In this document: positions 35,367 to 42,943 of the stretch, one piece after another
Layout of the letters: each line of letters begins with the position of its first letter
Numbering within the stretch: the first letter of the stretch is position 1
NCBI GenBank assembly: GCA_041691315.1
Contig: JBEPUW010000015.1
Span: 16,634-80,633 of the forward strand
Source: Poindextera sp041691315
GTDB taxonomy: Bacteria; Pseudomonadota; Alphaproteobacteria; Caulobacterales; Caulobacteraceae
DNA: 64,000 nt
Reading direction: 5' to 3'
Position numbers and translations under genes: made by a program
Notes under the pieces: model-generated
Told to the model about the DNA's origin: nothing
Database searches by the model: none
What the model saw: only the letters and a program-made list of their open reading frames with translations

Positions 35367-36053
35367 CTATTCCGTATCGGCCGCCTGCGCCGCCGGCGCA
35401 AATCCCGCCGCCTCCGACAGCAGATGAAAGCGACGCACGTACGCCGCCTGGGCTTCCGACGCTGCGACTGGGTGGATTTCGAGGTGATAGCCCTTTGGCG
35501 GGCGGCCAAAGAAGCCCAGCGCCTCGGTGGTGGTGAAACCGGCCAGTTGGGTGGCTTCGAAGAAGGCGCTGGCCTGGTCCGCGAGCTTGATCAGCGCCTT
35601 GACCGCCGCCGGCGGCCGGGCCGGCAGGCCGAAGCGATGATGGATGGCCGCTTCCAGCCGGTCCTCGAAACTCTTGTAATTGAGGCCAAGCGCCGCCTTG
35701 AACGGCGAGATCATGTCGCCGATCACGTATTCCGGGGCGTCGTGCAGCAGGGCGGTCAGCCGCCAGCGCGGCTCCAGGTCGGGGTCGATATGGGCGGCGA
35801 TCTCCTCGACCACCAGCGAGTGCTGGGCGACCGAGAAGCCGTGCTCGCCGAAGGTCTGGCCGTTCCAGCGCGCCACCCGCGCCAGGCCATGGGCGATGTC
35901 CTCGATCTCGATGTCCAGCGGCGAGGGGTCGAGCAGGTCCAGCCGGCGGCCGGACAGCATGCGCTGCCAGGCGCGGGGAGGCGCCCTTGTCCGAGCGGCG
36001 CTTTGCAGCCCTTTCGCCACCCGTTCGTTCCTTTGCTGTGGACGCGGCGTCAA
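35367..36053 (-). CDS. HD-domain hydrolase (YfbR-like nucleotidase family)
   Basis: A 228-residue metal-dependent phosphohydrolase. The metal ligands are visible as His71 or His78 in EHGFSVAQHSLVVEE and His104-Asp105 in ALLHDAPEYVIGDMISPFK, followed by an Asp in IKLADQASAFFEATQ. This HD spacing and the DAPEYVIGDM text match 5'-nucleotidase YfbR relatives. It opens the HD, phosphatase, Nudix operon. The first 25 residues are basic and may not belong; a start closer to RMLSGRRLDL is possible. Confidence 0.85.
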   Translation of the reverse strand: MTPRPQQRNERVAKGLQSAARTRAPPRAWQRMLSGRRLDLLDPSPLDIEIEDIAHGLARVARWNGQTFGEHGFSVAQHSLVVEEIAAHIDPDLEPRWRLTALLHDAPEYVIGDMISPFKAALGLNYKSFEDRLEAAIHHRFGLPARPPAAVKALIKLADQASAFFEATQLAGFTTTEALGFFGRPPKGYHLEIHPVAASEAQAAYVRRFHLLSEAAGFAPAAQAADTE

Positions 36054-36113
36054 TTGATCTATCGTAATTCGGACGGCGCCGGCAGCGCCAAGGAATAAGC
36101 CGGGAGCGTGACA

Positions 36114-36944
36114 ATGGCGGGCTTAAGCATGAGTTGGGCGCGGATCATGGCCCCGGTCGCCGGCGGCGAGGCCGACAAGGCGGTCCTCGCCTTCGCCGCC
36201 GCCCTGGCCGAGCCCTTCCAGGCCGAACTGGCGTGCGTCTATGCCCCCGCCGACGTCGCCGACCTGATGCCCTGGATGGGCGAGGGCTTCATGGGCGGGG
36301 TGCAGGTGACCGCCGTGCAAAGCCTGAAGGACGCCGCGGCCGAAGGTGAAAAGGCGGCGAGCGCCGCCTGCGCAGCGCTCGGCTATGGCGCCAAGACGTT
36401 CAGCGCGCTGTCGTCGCCGGTCTGGTCGGCGCTGTCGATGGAGGGGCGGCTGTCCGATGTGGTGGTGTTCGACGACGCCACCGCCAGAGGAAAGGGGCCG
36501 CTGGCCGAAAGCTTCCAGCAGATCGTCGCCGACGAGCAGCGCCCGACCATCGTCGCCAGGCCGGGCTTGAGCGTCGGCGGCACAGTCGCGGTGGCCTGGG
36601 ACGGCGGCAAGGAGGCCAGTCGCGCGGCGCGCACGGCGCTGCCCTTGCTGCAAAAGGCTGGGCGTGTGGTGATCCTGGCCGCGCCGGCCTCCTCGGCGCG
36701 CTACTTCGACCCGGCCCGGCTGCAGCAGTTCTTCAGCCAGCGGGACATCAAGTCGGAGGTCCAGATCGTGACCGAATCCGGCGATCCGGGTCCGTGCCTG
36801 ATGAAAGCCGCCAAGGCCGTTGAGGCCAACCTTCTCATCGCCGGCGCCTTTGGCCACCCGCGCCTGCAGGAATATATCTTCGGCGGCACCACCCGCGCCT
36901 TTTTGAACGCGACCGACGGACCTTCGCTCTTCCTGTCGCATTGA
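36114..36944 (+). CDS. Universal stress protein family protein
   Basis: A 276-residue UspA-fold protein. The first half starts SWARIMAPVAGGEADKAVLA and the second carries TVAVAWDGGKEASRAARTAL, so two Usp-like halves are present. ATP-binding Gly motif near the end reads LLIAGAFGHPRLQEYIFGGT, close to the G-2X-G-9X-G(S/T) pattern. The start could be GTG 36108; ATG 36114 is used. Its regulators and role (starvation or redox stress) are not indicated. Confidence 0.82.
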   Translation: MAGLSMSWARIMAPVAGGEADKAVLAFAAALAEPFQAELACVYAPADVADLMPWMGEGFMGGVQVTAVQSLKDAAAEGEKAASAACAALGYGAKTFSALSSPVWSALSMEGRLSDVVVFDDATARGKGPLAESFQQIVADEQRPTIVARPGLSVGGTVAVAWDGGKEASRAARTALPLLQKAGRVVILAAPASSARYFDPARLQQFFSQRDIKSEVQIVTESGDPGPCLMKAAKAVEANLLIAGAFGHPRLQEYIFGGTTRAFLNATDGPSLFLSH

Positions 36945-36970
36945 CCCTTACGCAAAAGAAAGTAACCGCC

Positions 36971-37339
36971 ATGGCTCTCAGCCGCATCGTCATGCGCCTT
37001 GCCCGTAACCCCGGCACCGAATTCGCCGACGGCGACGATCACCGCGGCTATTCGCTGGTCGCGCCGCTGACGCCGGACGGCAAGCTGGACGCCGCCGCCT
37101 TCAAGGCCGCGCGCGGCTCCTGCGTCGTGCGCCGCTTCGCCTCCGACGAGGATCCGCAGGAAGGCAAGCTGGTGCATCGCAACAGCCGCTGGTTCTTCGA
37201 CTATGGCGACCAGGGCGACGCCGAAGAACCGCTCTACCGCATCGGCGAGCACAGCTTCGGCCTCGGCGAATATGTCAGCATCACCGACGAGGACGGCCGG
37301 CTACTGACCTACAAGGTCACCGAGGTGCAGCGGGCCTAG
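36971..37339 (+). CDS. Small conserved-looking protein of unknown function
   Basis: A 122-residue soluble protein, no signal or membrane segment. It begins MALSRIVMRLARNPGTEFAD and contains GYSLVAPLTPDGKLDAAAF, HRNSRWFFDYGDQGDAEEP and GEYVSITDEDGRLLTYKV, suggesting a beta-rich fold. I do not recognise a family for certain. It follows the universal stress gene by 26 bases. Its TAG overlaps the stop of the convergent cytochrome c gene (CTAG). Confidence 0.8.
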   Translation: MALSRIVMRLARNPGTEFADGDDHRGYSLVAPLTPDGKLDAAAFKAARGSCVVRRFASDEDPQEGKLVHRNSRWFFDYGDQGDAEEPLYRIGEHSFGLGEYVSITDEDGRLLTYKVTEVQRA

Positions 37340-37779
37340 CGCTTGAGCGAGCCTAGATAGGCGATCAGGTCGCGGCGCTCGGCCGGGTCTGAGACGATGG
37401 CGCGCATGGCCGTGCCGGGCACCATCTTGGTCGGGCCGCTAACGAAACGGTCGAGATTGGCCGGTGTCCAGGTGAGACCCGAGGCCTTCATGGCGTCGGA
37501 ATAGTTGAAGCCGGGAACGGACCCGGCCTTGCGCCCCACCACCCCGACCAGGCTGGGGCCTTGACCTATGCCATTCAGGACATGGCAGGCTGAACAGCGG
37601 TCCTGATAGACGTCGGCCCCCTTGGCGACGTCCTGAGCCTGGGCTGACGTCGTGAAGGCGATCAAAACGACGCACCCGATGAGCAAACCGAACTGACTCG
37701 GAGACTCGCGTCCCTTCTCCCCTCGCGGGAGAAGGTGGCAGGATCGGGAAGGACTGGCCGTCAATTCAGTGCGGCGCAT
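37336..37779 (-). CDS. Class I c-type cytochrome, N-terminus running through a palindromic repeat
   Basis: A single-haem periplasmic electron carrier. The haem motif is CSACH (Cys62, Cys65, His66 if the first ATG is used), and the axial Met is in TKMVPGTAM. The export signal is LIGCVVLIAFTTSAQAQ. Starting at ATG 37779 gives 147 residues and a translational overlap with the sugar dehydrogenase, but then residues 15-27 are encoded by a palindromic repeat (37712-37738). A TTG at 37686, directly before LIGCVV, would avoid this. It is likely the electron acceptor of the PQQ-type dehydrogenase. Confidence 0.82.
   Translation of the reverse strand: MRRTELTASPSRSCHLLPRGEKGRESPSQFGLLIGCVVLIAFTTSAQAQDVAKGADVYQDRCSACHVLNGIGQGPSLVGVVGRKAGSVPGFNYSDAMKASGLTWTPANLDRFVSGPTKMVPGTAMRAIVSDPAERRDLIAYLGSLKR
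37712..37738. repeat. Short palindrome of the CTTCTCCC...GGGAGAAGG class
   Basis: A single hairpin, arms CCTTCTCCC and GGGAGAAGG around CTCGC, identical in type to the ends of the element at 6765-6915. It lies between the sugar dehydrogenase stop and the cytochrome c signal sequence and, depending on the start, is within the cytochrome reading frame. Confidence 0.7.
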
Positions 37780-39106
37780 AGGCGATTCTCCAGATGACGT
37801 CGCCGCCGTCGTCGGCGACCAGCAGGGCGCCGTCGTGGGCGGCGGCGACCCCGACCGGGCGGCCCCAGACGCTGCGGCCGTCGATCGCGAAGCCGGTCAT
37901 GAAGTCCTCGTATTCGCCGGTTGGAACCCCGTTTCTGAGCATCACGCGCACCACCTTGTAGCCGGTGCGCTTGCCGCGGTTCCATGAGCCGTGCAGGGCG
38001 ACGAAGGCGTCGCCTCGATACTCGGCCGGGAAGGCCGCCGGCCCGTGGCCGTTGTAGAAGGTCATCTGCAACGGCGCCGAGTGCGGCTGGATCAGCACGT
38101 CGGGCACGGTGATCTTGCCGGCCAGGTCCGGGCGCTCGCCCGCGTGGCGATAGTCCTGATGGTCGCCGATATAATACCAGGGCCAGCCATAGAAGCCGCC
38201 CTCATGCACGCGCGTGACATAATCCGGCGGCAGGTCGTCGCCCGATAGGTCGCGCTCGTTGGTCGAACACCACAGGTCGTGGGTGACCGGATGGATGGCC
38301 ATGCCGACGCAGTTGCGGATGCCGGCGGCATAGACGTGCAGGTTCTTGCCGTCGGGATCGCCGACCATCACGTCGGCGCGGCCGACCTCCTTGTCCCAGG
38401 CCGCGCCCAGGGCGTGGCCGGCCTGCCAGGCGCGCGTCTCTTCCGGCGTCTTCTTCGGCATGTTTTCAGCGACGTTCGAGCTCGATCCGACCGAGACGAA
38501 CATCCGGTGGCCATCGGGCGAGAAGACGATGTCGCGGGTGAAGTGGTCGGACTTGCTCACCGTCAGCTGCGGAATGAGGGTCTCGGACGGTCCGCGCGGC
38601 TTCGTATCACCGTTGCGATAGGGGTAGCGGATGACCGAATTGGTGTTGGCGACATAGACCCACTGCGGATTGGGGCCGAGCGGATAGAAGGCGATGCCGA
38701 ACGGCCGGTCCAGCCCCTCGGCGAAGGTCTCGACCTGGGCCGCCTTATCGGCGCCGTCGGGCGCGCGCAGCACCAGCACCTTGCCGGTCTCGCTCTCGGA
38801 AACGAACATGTCGCCGTTCGGGGCCAGGCGCAGCAGGCGCGGGCCCTCAAGCTTGGTGGCGAAGGCGCTGACGGTAAAGCCGGGCAGGGTCTTGATCTCG
38901 GCCCCGGCCGGTCGTGGCGCCAGGCTGGGCGGCGCCACCCCGATCGGCGAGGCGCCTCGGTCCGGAATGTCCGCCGGCGTGATGTGGCGCACCACGCCCG
39001 GCGCATCCGAGCGCCAGTCGCCATAGGCCGCCTGGCCGGACAGGGTCGCCGCAGCAGCGGGAAGGGCGACGCAGGCAAACAGAGCCAGGATCAGGGCGGA
39101 TTTCAT
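37766..39106 (-). CDS. PQQ-type sugar/sorbosone dehydrogenase-like protein
   Basis: A 446-residue periplasmic six-bladed beta-propeller protein with a signal peptide (ALILALFACVALPAAAA). Propeller strands include FAEGLDRPFGIAFYP, SDHFTRDIVFSPDGHRMF, and the C-terminal GRPVGVAAAHDGALLVADDG. The DHFTRD histidine and arginine are at the position of the active-site pair in soluble glucose dehydrogenase. Sugar oxidation with PQQ is inferred from family; substrate is unknown. The following cytochrome c, overlapping in reading frame, suits electron transfer. Confidence 0.85.
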   Translation of the reverse strand: MKSALILALFACVALPAAAATLSGQAAYGDWRSDAPGVVRHITPADIPDRGASPIGVAPPSLAPRPAGAEIKTLPGFTVSAFATKLEGPRLLRLAPNGDMFVSESETGKVLVLRAPDGADKAAQVETFAEGLDRPFGIAFYPLGPNPQWVYVANTNSVIRYPYRNGDTKPRGPSETLIPQLTVSKSDHFTRDIVFSPDGHRMFVSVGSSSNVAENMPKKTPEETRAWQAGHALGAAWDKEVGRADVMVGDPDGKNLHVYAAGIRNCVGMAIHPVTHDLWCSTNERDLSGDDLPPDYVTRVHEGGFYGWPWYYIGDHQDYRHAGERPDLAGKITVPDVLIQPHSAPLQMTFYNGHGPAAFPAEYRGDAFVALHGSWNRGKRTGYKVVRVMLRNGVPTGEYEDFMTGFAIDGRSVWGRPVGVAAAHDGALLVADDGGDVIWRIAYAPH

Positions 39107-39166
39107 GGATGCAGTCCTCTGATTTCGATCCGGCTTACCAGCCGCCATTTTGGGCGGTCGATGTGA

Positions 39167-39562
39167 TCAAAATCCGATCACGGTGTCGCTGTACCTTGCA
39201 ATCATCGGATCATGGCTCACAAGGCGAAGGGGCTCAACCAGAGCCTGCGCCACCAGCATACGATCGAATGGGTCGCCGTGGTGATTGGGTAGATCTTCGA
39301 CGGCGACCGCATGGTTCGGCATGATCGGAAGCAGCTGATATCCGGCTTGTTGGAAGAGATCGACCGCTTCTTCCCCCGAAATCGGCAAGCCGGATCGGCC
39401 GCGCTGCGCCAGCGCGTGCTTGATGGATATTTCCCAGATGCTGGCCGCGCTGACCACGATATCGTTGTCACGCGCCGCGATCATGTCCTGGATAGCGCTC
39501 GGCAGCTTTTCGGAGGTCGTGACCGCCCAGAGGGCAACGTGGGTGTCGAGCAGCAACCTCAC
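39167..39562 (-). CDS. PIN-domain toxin (VapC type)
   Basis: A 131-residue RNase-like toxin. The acidic active-site residues are Asp6 in LLLDTHVALW, Glu44 in ASIWEISIKHA, and Asp97/Asp100 in HGDPFDRMLVAQA, with Asp118 after. It overlaps the antitoxin end by four bases (ATGA), the classical type II arrangement. VapC proteins cleave tRNA or rRNA; the target cannot be predicted here. Confidence 0.9.
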   Translation of the reverse strand: MRLLLDTHVALWAVTTSEKLPSAIQDMIAARDNDIVVSAASIWEISIKHALAQRGRSGLPISGEEAVDLFQQAGYQLLPIMPNHAVAVEDLPNHHGDPFDRMLVAQALVEPLRLVSHDPMIARYSDTVIGF

Positions 39563-39804
39563 TCGCGGCGGCCGTTGAAGAGTTCGGCGATCTCCGCGTT
39601 GTCGGCGTCGATGTCATCGGGAATCGTGAACCGACCCCTGCCGACCCCAAGCCGCTGCCCAACTGGCGCGGCGTCGACCTTCGTAAGCTTCGCCGCCGGC
39701 TTGCCGTTGCGAGCAATGATGATTTCCGTCTCTCGACCGCTCTCGACAGCCTCGACGAGGCGGGACAGGGAGGACTTTGCTTCAAGCATGTTGACCGAAC
39801 GCAT
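39559..39804 (-). CDS. Phd/YefM-type antitoxin
   Basis: An 81-residue DNA-binding antitoxin paired with the PIN toxin. It opens with MLEAKSSLSRLVEAVESG, the Phd/YefM dimerisation and DNA-binding region, then IIIARNGKPAAKLTKV, and ends in an acidic tail that would bind the toxin. The ATG is at 39804. An inverted repeat at 39815-39832 just upstream is a candidate operator. Confidence 0.9.
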   Translation of the reverse strand: MRSVNMLEAKSSLSRLVEAVESGRETEIIIARNGKPAAKLTKVDAAPVGQRLGVGRGRFTIPDDIDADNAEIAELFNGRRE

Positions 39805-39814
39805 GACGAATATA

Positions 39815-39832
39815 TTAGCTAACCCTGGCTAA
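39815..39832. promoter_or_regulatory. Candidate operator of the first PIN/Phd module
   Basis: Inverted repeat TTAGC and GCTAA separated by eight bases, eleven bases upstream of the antitoxin ATG. Position and symmetry fit autoregulation by the antitoxin-toxin complex. The region is locally AT-rich (ATATTAGCTAACC), also promoter-like. Confidence 0.5.
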
Positions 39833-39847
39833 GACGCAAGTCTAGGC

Positions 39848-40546
39848 TCACTCTTCGCTCGGCATGTGCAGGTACATCGACTGTATGCCGACTCGGCCGG
39901 GGCCGGTGAAGCGGTTGACGACGAAGTTCACCGTCGCGCCGAACAGGCCGCTGGTCAGGCGGTCGACCACGGTGTCCATGCGTACGGTCGGGTCCTTGTA
40001 GAGCCAGCCGCCGGGTTCGATGTCGATCTGTTCGCCGGGGCCAAGCACCTTCTCGAACACGTTGCCGTAGCCGTGCAGCCAGAGCACGCCGTCGCCGGTA
40101 TGGCCGTGGAACTTGTCGATGAAGAAGCCGCTCTGGCCGAACATCATGGTGGCCAGGCCGCGCACGCGTTCGAAGCTGTAGTCGATGTTGCCGGTGGCGG
40201 CGAGGAACTGATGCTCGCGCACGTGCAGCTCTTCGCCGTGCTTCAGGTGGATGGGCACGATGTGGCCAGGCCCGTCGCGGCTGAAGGCGATGATGCCCTG
40301 GCCGGACGCCTCGGTGACGAAGATCTGCATGCCGGCGATCATCCGCTTCAGCATGCCTTTCAGCGCCTTCAGCTGGATGCGGATGGTGGTGTTTTTCCAG
40401 AGCAGGATGTGGTGCTCGAAATAGACCGTCATGTTGGTTACATCGACCGACAGCGCCGGCACCAGCTCGCCGTCGATATGATAGGTGACGCCGCCGAAGG
40501 TCTCCGCATTGGCCTTGGTCGGCATCAGGGTCGGCAGGCTGCTCAT
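39848..40546 (-). CDS. AIM24 family protein
   Basis: A 232-residue protein of the AIM24/DUF124 (TIGR00266-type) family, a beta-rich two-layer fold. Recognisable blocks are GQGIIAFSRDGPGHIVPIHL, EHQFLAATGNIDYSFERV and DGVLWLHGYGNVFEKVLGPG. The bacterial function is unknown; the yeast homologue is mitochondrial. It stands alone downstream of the response regulator on the same strand with 78 bases between. Confidence 0.88.
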   Translation of the reverse strand: MSSLPTLMPTKANAETFGGVTYHIDGELVPALSVDVTNMTVYFEHHILLWKNTTIRIQLKALKGMLKRMIAGMQIFVTEASGQGIIAFSRDGPGHIVPIHLKHGEELHVREHQFLAATGNIDYSFERVRGLATMMFGQSGFFIDKFHGHTGDGVLWLHGYGNVFEKVLGPGEQIDIEPGGWLYKDPTVRMDTVVDRLTSGLFGATVNFVVNRFTGPGRVGIQSMYLHMPSEE

Positions 40547-40624
40547 GGCGCTGGGCTCGCGAAGTGTTCAGGTTTGGGCCGCGAAGCTAGGCCATGGCCG
40601 CGACAGCGTCGAGCCGCCGGCGCG

Positions 40625-41110
40625 TCAGACCTGCGCGGTCCAGCTGCGCGGTTCGTGCGGCGCGGCGGCCAGGGCCTCGTTCATCGCCGCGAACAGGCGC
40701 GAGGCGGTGATCGGCTTACCGACGACGGCATAGAGGCCGTGGTCGCGATAGTGCGCCTCGTCGTTCGGGTCGTCGGCCGTGCTCACCGCGATGATCGGCG
40801 TGCGCGCCGCCGGGCTGTCCAGGGCGCGGATGGCGCGGGCCGCCTCGATGCCGCCCATGCCGGGCATGTGGATGTCCATCAGGATGACGTCGAAGCGTTG
40901 GAAGGTGACCGCCTGGACGGCCTCGGCGCCGTCATTCACGGTCTCGGAGCTGAAGTCGAACAGGTCGCAGAAGGCGGTGCAGATGGCGCGGCAGGCCGGA
41001 TGGTCATCGACGATCAGCACGTGCGGGCGCGAGCGGCGCACGGCCTTCATCAGATGAAAGGCGTCGGGTGTCTGGCCATGGGCGCTGGCGGCGGAGTCGT
41101 CGGTCGTCAT
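40625..41110 (-). CDS. Single-domain response regulator
   Basis: A 161-residue receiver-domain protein with no DNA-binding output. The acidic pocket is VLIVDDHPACRA, the phosphorylation site Asp79 is in VILMDIHMPGMGG, the switch residue is Ser110 (IIAVSTADDPN), and Lys132 is in VVGKPITASRL. The 28-residue N-terminal extension is not conserved-looking. The partner histidine kinase is not in the window. Upstream (41111-41224) is AT-richer and promoter-like. Confidence 0.88.
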   Translation of the reverse strand: MTTDDSAASAHGQTPDAFHLMKAVRRSRPHVLIVDDHPACRAICTAFCDLFDFSSETVNDGAEAVQAVTFQRFDVILMDIHMPGMGGIEAARAIRALDSPAARTPIIAVSTADDPNDEAHYRDHGLYAVVGKPITASRLFAAMNEALAAAPHEPRSWTAQV

Positions 41111-41224
41111 GCATAGCCCTCCTCGGCTTTGCGACGCCCCACGACATTTACGCTCACATGCCCAGGTTGAATCAAGCGTTAGTAAGCGCGGTTAATCTTT
41201 CGTCAATCTATCGAGCCGGCGCCG

Positions 41225-42097
41225 CTACTGGCCGGGGCGGTTTCCCGTGCCTTCGCGGCGGGCGAGGAAGGCCAGCCGTTCGAACAGGTGCACGTCCTGC
41301 TCGTTCTTCAGCAGGGCGCCGTGCAGCGGCGGGATCAGCTTGGTCGGATCTCGTTCGCGCAGGGCCTCGTCGTCGATGTCCTCGACCAGCAGCAGCTTCA
41401 GCCAGTCGAGCAGTTCGGAGGTCGACGGCTTCTTCTTCAGGCCCGGCACCTTGCGCATGTCGTAGAAGATGCGCAGCGCCTCGGCGACCAGCTTCTTCTT
41501 GATGCCCGGGAAGTGCACGTCGACGATGGCGTTCATGGTGTCGGGGTCGGGGAAGCGGATATAATGGAAGAAGCAGCGGCGCAGGAAGGCGTCGGGCAGC
41601 TCCTTCTCATTGTTCGAGGTGATCAGCACCAGCGGGCGGATCTTGGCCGAGATCGTCTCATTGGTTTCGTAGACATAGAATTCCATCCGATCGAGCTCCT
41701 GCAGGAGGTCGTTGGGGAATTCGATATCGGCCTTGTCGATCTCGTCGATCAGCAGCACCGGACGCTCGGGGGCGTCGAAAGCCTCCCACAGCTTGCCGTG
41801 GCGGATGTAGTTGTTGACGTCCTTGACCCGCTCGTCGCCGAGCTGCGAATCCCGCAACCGGGTCACCGCGTCGTATTCGTAGAGGCCTTGCTGGGCCTTG
41901 GTGGTGGACTTGATGTGCCAGGTGATCAGCGGCGAATTCAGCGCCTTGGCAACTTCGTAGGCCAGGACGGTCTTGCCGGTGCCGGGCTCGCCCTTGACCA
42001 GCAAGGGGCGCTCGAGCGCGATGGCGGCGTTGACGGCGACCTTCAGGTCGTCGGTCGCCACATAGTCCTGCGTGCCTTCAAAGCGCTGCTTGCTCAT
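41225..42097 (-). CDS. MoxR-family AAA ATPase
   Basis: A 290-residue AAA+ chaperone-like ATPase. Walker A is LVKGEPGTGKTVLAYEVAKA, Walker B is PVLLIDEIDKADIEFPN, sensor 1 is LVLITSNNEKELPDAFLRRC. Such proteins assist assembly or metal loading of partner complexes, usually with a VWA-domain protein; the typical partner gene is not next to it here but may lie elsewhere. The start MSKQRFEGTQDYVATDDLK is the usual one in alphaproteobacteria. Confidence 0.92.
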   Translation of the reverse strand: MSKQRFEGTQDYVATDDLKVAVNAAIALERPLLVKGEPGTGKTVLAYEVAKALNSPLITWHIKSTTKAQQGLYEYDAVTRLRDSQLGDERVKDVNNYIRHGKLWEAFDAPERPVLLIDEIDKADIEFPNDLLQELDRMEFYVYETNETISAKIRPLVLITSNNEKELPDAFLRRCFFHYIRFPDPDTMNAIVDVHFPGIKKKLVAEALRIFYDMRKVPGLKKKPSTSELLDWLKLLLVEDIDDEALRERDPTKLIPPLHGALLKNEQDVHLFERLAFLARREGTGNRPGQ

Positions 42098-42200
42098 TCG
42101 TCCCCTTCGGGCGGTCGAAAGCCGCCTCTAACAACTGTTCGATTCAGCGCACACTAAGGGGAGGGCTGCGGCTTTGCAAAGCGCCAATAGCTTCGGCGCG

Positions 42201-42698
42201 TCAGTCTGACCGGGTCTGCCCCGAACGCTGGCCGTCATAGCCAAGCTCGTCGAGCTGCCCATCGCTGAGCTTGCGCGACTGGAAGTTGGTGAAGTCGTCC
42301 TCGCCGCCCTCGACCGTGTCGGCGTCGCCAACCTGGTCCAGACCCTCGATCTCGTCGCCTTCCAGCGCGTCGTCGGCGGCGGCCTCGGCCTGGTCGCCGT
42401 CGCGTTCGGTGGCCTCGGCCCATTCGACCTCGGGCTGGAATTCGTCCGGCGTGTCGTCGAGCTCGTCATTGGCGTCGGTGTCGTCATCGTCTTCGTCCCC
42501 GTCGACGAACTCGCTCTCGTCGAGCGGGGTCAGTTCGACATCGTCGTCATCGGCCGCGGTGTCGTCATAGGCGCTGGGCGCCTCTTCCAGGGTGGTGAAC
42601 TCGTCTGCGTCTTCGTTCAGGTGGGTTTCATCCGCCGTCTCCGCCTTGTCCTGCGGATCGACAGCGTCCTGGTCGAGATCGAGATCGGGCCGGGCCAT
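42201..42698 (-). CDS. Very acidic, disordered protein of unknown function
   Basis: A 165-residue protein in which about a third of residues are Asp or Glu (AADDDDVELTPLDESEFVDG, GDEDDDDTDANDELDD). No hydrophobic core, signal or cysteine is seen, so it is probably disordered. Only the last 35 residues look structured: TNFQSRKLSDGQLDELGYDG. It is not low-coding noise, as codon third positions are strongly GC. The 102 bases before the MoxR gene separate the two. Role unknown. Confidence 0.75.
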   Translation of the reverse strand: MARPDLDLDQDAVDPQDKAETADETHLNEDADEFTTLEEAPSAYDDTAADDDDVELTPLDESEFVDGDEDDDDTDANDELDDTPDEFQPEVEWAEATERDGDQAEAAADDALEGDEIEGLDQVGDADTVEGGEDDFTNFQSRKLSDGQLDELGYDGQRSGQTRSD

Positions 42699-42777
42699 GG
42701 CAGACTCCTCAGGCGCCGCCGCCTTGCGGCCCTGCTGAGACTAAAACCCGGAGCGATGGCGGGCGTTCCAACACCAT

Positions 42778-42920
42778 CCGTCATCCCCCGCTGGGGGGCC
42801 GGTAATTGGGGACACGTACGACTTCCAAAAACCGTGCTCGTGCTTGCGCAGCCGTGGAAAGTCGTACGTGTCCCCAATTACCGTGTTCATAGGTGGCCCG
42901 AACAAGTCGGGCCACGACGG
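42778..42920. repeat. Palindromic element interrupted by a second hairpin element
   Basis: The ends CCGTCATCCCCCGCTGG (42778-42794) and GTGGCCCGAACAAGTCGGGCC with ACGACGG (up to 42920) match the two ends of the intact element at 45763-45868. In the middle, where the intact copy has its inner hairpins, lies the separate hairpin 42801-42882. The outer copy has therefore been deleted and replaced or inserted into. Confidence 0.75.
42801..42882. repeat. Near-perfect 26/27-bp inverted repeat, RAYT/REP-like hairpin
   Basis: The left arm 42801-42826 starts GGTAATTGGGGACACGTACG and the right arm 42856-42882 ends CGTACGTGTCCCCAATTACC; the arms are complementary except for one additional A. The loop is 29 bases. 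The GTAATTGGGGACA core resembles repeats I associate with REP-associated (Y1) transposases. No transposase gene is in the window, so this would be a non-autonomous copy. Confidence 0.75.
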
Positions 42921-42943
42921 AAAAAACAGGGTCGAACGACGAA

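Noticed and set aside
42801..42882. Complete insertion sequence
   Set aside because: Only 82 bases with no transposase frame.
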